This document shows positions 4,335 to 6,540 of a stretch of DNA of 6,540 nucleotides, in pieces. The stretch lies in the NCBI GenBank assembly GCA_945937855.1, contig CAMEUC010000080.1, positions 1-6,540 of the forward strand, read 5' to 3'. The DNA comes from an uncultured Clostridium sp. (GTDB lineage Bacteria > Bacillota > Clostridia > TANB77 > CAG-508). The notes beneath the pieces were generated by a model, which saw only the letters and a list, made by a program, of their open reading frames with translations, was not told the origin of the DNA and ran no database searches. The translations under genes were made by a program, and so were the position numbers. Positions within the stretch are counted from its first letter, which is position 1; the number at the start of each line of letters is the position of its first letter.

Positions 4335-6410
4335 TTAATACATTGTTGACATTGTTGAGAAGCTTTGTGTCATACTGCTTAATCCTATAAATACAAGTGG
4401 TATTATTAAGTAACCAACAAATACGCAAACCATTGGTGCAAATCCTATTACTTTTCCTATTAGTCCTTTTCTAGATATTAATCTGTTATTTGATTCTTCT
4501 CTTTTTGCTTGATAATATTCTCTTTCATTATCTAGTTCTTCAAATGCTTTTTCTATTGGTATTTTTTCTACTGCTGCTTGCATACTTTCTACTAATCTTA
4601 TCAACTGTGGAAATGCTATGTCGTTTTTCAATTCTTCTAATGCCTCCCAAGCTCCTGCTTCATAGTTGTTTACGCATTTCGTTATTGGTTCTTTAAATAT
4701 ATTAGAATATCTTTCTAACCATTCTAGTATTATTTCTACATTTACTCTTTCAATTTTCATAAGCATTGTTATTATTGTTTGGAATTGCATTACTTCATTT
4801 TCCATTTCTAGTTTTCTAAGTATTTTTTGGAAAAATAACATCCATATAGGTGCTTGATATCCCATCCATGCGAAAGCACATGCAAGTAATAATTCAAACC
4901 ATTTAAAGTTTTCATTATTAACTATTTTTAGCTCGTCAAAAATTTGCTCTGCTACCTCATCAATTTCTGCATCTGTTGCTTCTCTATATTCTGCAGATTG
5001 AGCAATTGTTCTTCTGACCTCTTCTATTTTTATATTGCTTCTTCCTTTTAGCTTGTCTAAGAATTTATTATATATTTCTCTTTTTTTCATTCCTTCAATA
5101 GTGTCAGCTTCTGATAGTCCACTAATCATATCGTAATCTGCAACTGGCTGAGTATATATATAATTTATAGCCACCTTATGTATAAGATTAAAGAAAAATA
5201 TTGATACTAAAAATGTTAGTATACACACGCAAATTCTATTTACATATAAAGTCTCCATTTTTTGTTTTGTTGCTGCTTCTTTCATCAGCTTAACATTTTT
5301 TCTATATTCTTTGCTTTTTTTATTTGGTATAAACATATCTACTATTGGCTTTATAAATTCTTTGTTATATAATTTCATTTGCCAAACTTTGTTTTGATCT
5401 TTATATTCATCTTTTATGCTGCCAGTATCTTTTATTTTTCTAATTAATAAGTATGAAATAAATGTTAATATTAATAACAATATTTCTACAATTAGTCCAC
5501 CCTTGCCATTATAAAACTGAGATGTAAATGAAAAACTACTTGTCGCCCAATTTTTTAATGGTGTTAAGAATAATACTGGTACTATAGAAATAAATGATAA
5601 ACTTTGAAATACATAGTCTAATTTATCTCTTTTTAAAATTTCTAGTTGCATTTCTTGTGTTATATTATTTAAGTTTTTTAGATACAATGATGCTCCATCT
5701 ACTGATCTATCTCCAAATTCTTTTGTAAGGTATGATATTCCAGCAAATTCTTTCAAATATGAATTTGGTGCTACATCATAATATTTTTCTAGTTCTGTTT
5801 CTGGGTCATCTGATATTAATATTTCATATATTTTTTCGCCTTGCCTCGAAACCTCTAATTCATCATTTTGTGAAACTTCATATATTGCTTCTTCTACCAT
5901 GTTATATTCATTATATGCATGTCTTATTTCTGCGAAGAAATCTATTTGCTGTTTTAGAATTTTTGTGTCTAATTTGTCTATTTTACCTGTTATTATTGTT
6001 TCTATCAAAAATGCTTCAAATAGTAATAATATTACTAATAATAGTTTATCATCTTTTGTAAGTAAGATTATTGCTAATGTTACTGGAATTATAATTAGTA
6101 ATGCTTGCGTCATTGTTTTTGCTGCTTGTCTTCTTGTTTTATACTCATCTTGCATATATATGATTTCTAATTTTCTTCTTATTTTCAATAAGTATCTATG
6201 TATAAACGGAATTTTTGTAAATAGTAAATATAGTTTTTGATATATTACGTCTGCAGAAAAAGTGTTTTCTTTTGTTCCTTCTCTTAATTGTTTTATACGC
6301 TTCATATCTGCTTTGTTTAGTCGCTTTTGTAACACAAAGTATGCAATTAATACTACTACAAATGCTCCACCTGCTATTCCAATTATATAGTATAAAAAAT
6401 TGTCTGACAC
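4335..6410 (-). CDS. Fused TadB/TadC-like (type II secretion F domain) inner-membrane platform protein, 691 aa
   Basis: The GTG start at 6410 follows GAGGTG (6417-6422) at six bases. The protein has two similar halves. Half one: an N-terminal helix (7-27), a helix pair (about 101-138), a cytoplasmic helical domain (150-262), then two helices (266-283, 304-323). Half two: helix 392-410, a charged insert of about 90 residues (411-502), helix 504-527, a second helical domain (530-645), and a C-terminal hydrophobic pair (650-678) with GFAPM before it. Membrane pairs around an all-helical domain are the plan of the T2SSF family: GspF, PilC, TadB and TadC. TadB and TadC are normally separate proteins of about 300 residues, so 691 with two domains suggests a fusion. 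The known role is to anchor the motor ATPase and drive subunit polymerisation; no ATPase gene is visible here. The match is from topology and feel, not a profile score. Confidence 0.8.
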   Translation of the reverse strand: MSDNFLYYIIGIAGGAFVVVLIAYFVLQKRLNKADMKRIKQLREGTKENTFSADVIYQKLYLLFTKIPFIHRYLLKIRRKLEIIYMQDEYKTRRQAAKTMTQALLIIIPVTLAIILLTKDDKLLLVILLLFEAFLIETIITGKIDKLDTKILKQQIDFFAEIRHAYNEYNMVEEAIYEVSQNDELEVSRQGEKIYEILISDDPETELEKYYDVAPNSYLKEFAGISYLTKEFGDRSVDGASLYLKNLNNITQEMQLEILKRDKLDYVFQSLSFISIVPVLFLTPLKNWATSSFSFTSQFYNGKGGLIVEILLLILTFISYLLIRKIKDTGSIKDEYKDQNKVWQMKLYNKEFIKPIVDMFIPNKKSKEYRKNVKLMKEAATKQKMETLYVNRICVCILTFLVSIFFFNLIHKVAINYIYTQPVADYDMISGLSEADTIEGMKKREIYNKFLDKLKGRSNIKIEEVRRTIAQSAEYREATDAEIDEVAEQIFDELKIVNNENFKWFELLLACAFAWMGYQAPIWMLFFQKILRKLEMENEVMQFQTIITMLMKIERVNVEIILEWLERYSNIFKEPITKCVNNYEAGAWEALEELKNDIAFPQLIRLVESMQAAVEKIPIEKAFEELDNEREYYQAKREESNNRLISRKGLIGKVIGFAPMVCVFVGYLIIPLVFIGLSSMTQSFSTMSTMY

Positions 6411-6461
6411 TTATTTCACCTCTTTTTTTTCATTTGATAATTATTTCTTATAAATTTTAAT

Positions 6462-6496
6462 TTGGAAGTGAGAGGTGGGAGATGGGAAGTGTGATT
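6462..6496 (+). repeat. Degenerate heptanucleotide purine repeat array, copy R
   Basis: On the plus strand five 7-bp units fit TGRGANG or a near match (second TGAGAGG, fourth TGGGAAG). It runs into the palindrome at 6489-6537. Orientation is opposite to the arrays at 4299-4333 and 2444-2471. It lies about 50 bases upstream of the start of the 691-aa gene. Confidence 0.7.
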
Positions 6497-6537
6497 GGTA
6501 AGGGCAAATCTTCGAAGAAATTACCCTAAAATCGCAC
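6489..6537. repeat. Imperfect 49-bp palindrome at the right edge
   Basis: The outer arms GTGTGATT (6489-6496) and AATCGCAC (6530-6537) pair with one G-T site. The inner arms AGGGCAA (6501-6507) and TTACCCT (6521-6527) pair with one C-A (plus strand) or G-U (minus RNA) site. A 10-bp self-complementary core, TCTTCGAAGA, is at 6509-6518. It occupies most of the rest of the 130-base region before the 691-aa gene; no end of an upstream gene can be identified there. There is no T run for termination on the minus strand. Confidence 0.55.
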
Positions 6538-6540
6538 CTC

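Noticed and set aside
4490..6460. Several plus-strand open frames of 62-113 codons
   Set aside because: Most or all of each lies opposite the 691-aa gene, with low-complexity Leu/Ile/Phe composition; no upstream ribosome binding sites.
6411..6461. Sigma-A promoter for the 691-aa gene
   Set aside because: The only candidate (TTCCAA, 16-17 bases, AATAAT) has a poor -35 match and is not convincing in such AT-rich DNA.
2444..6496. CRISPR array
   Set aside because: The repeated units are 7 bp, degenerate and without spacers.
6411..6540. 3' end of an upstream gene
   Set aside because: Two minus frames hit stops at once, and the open one runs through the palindrome and repeats without any recognisable protein sequence.

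Overview
The window is very AT-rich. Every gene I can support lies on the minus strand, packed into one gene cluster transcribed from high to low coordinates. The strong purine-rich ribosome binding sites (AGGAGG type), occasional TTG and GTG starts, standard use of TGA as a stop, low GC and short palindromic intergenic repeats all suggest a low-GC Bacillota, most likely an uncultured or gut-type Clostridia. This assignment is an inference, since no rRNA or marker gene is present.

In transcription order, the cluster starts with a 691-residue membrane protein (4335-6410). It looks like two type II secretion F / TadB-TadC domains fused head to tail, the inner-membrane platform of a Tad-like or type IV pilus-like machine. 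Six small proteins with a single N-terminal membrane helix follow: 129 aa (3853-4242), 134 aa (3391-3795), 149 aa (2867-3316), 68 aa (2559-2765), 140 aa (1929-2351) and 164 aa (1404-1898). Five of these six begin with nearly the same block, MENA-[ST]-x-ALL-[IM]-A, directly at the start codon and with no recognisable prepilin leader. Four share a second motif, [FY]-N-x-x-[FY]-x-x-Y, just outside the membrane, and three end in an F-x-C-T...Y...G-[KR]-[IV] motif. The cluster continues with a TadE-like 181-residue protein (787-1332) and a large anchored protein that runs off the left edge (1-728). The whole reads as the platform plus a diversified set of pilin and pseudopilin subunits of a surface or secretion appendage. 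The motor ATPase and a prepilin peptidase are not in view and may lie beyond the right edge.

The intergenic gaps are unusually structured. There are four short hairpins of a GTAGGG...palindrome type, two of them 27/30 identical. Three composite elements combine degenerate 7-bp purine repeats with a palindrome, and two of these flank the 691-aa gene in inverted orientation. Two overlapping hairpins follow the 68-aa pilin-like gene, and perfect 13-bp stems precede both the 140-aa gene and the left-edge gene. One convincing sigma-A type promoter (3335-3363) lies inside the cluster, upstream of the 149-aa gene. No gene-free stretch exceeds about 210 bp.

The most interesting content is the family of leaderless-looking, N-terminally invariant pilin-like paralogs encoded beside a fused TadB/TadC-like platform. 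I do not recognise a described system that exactly matches it.
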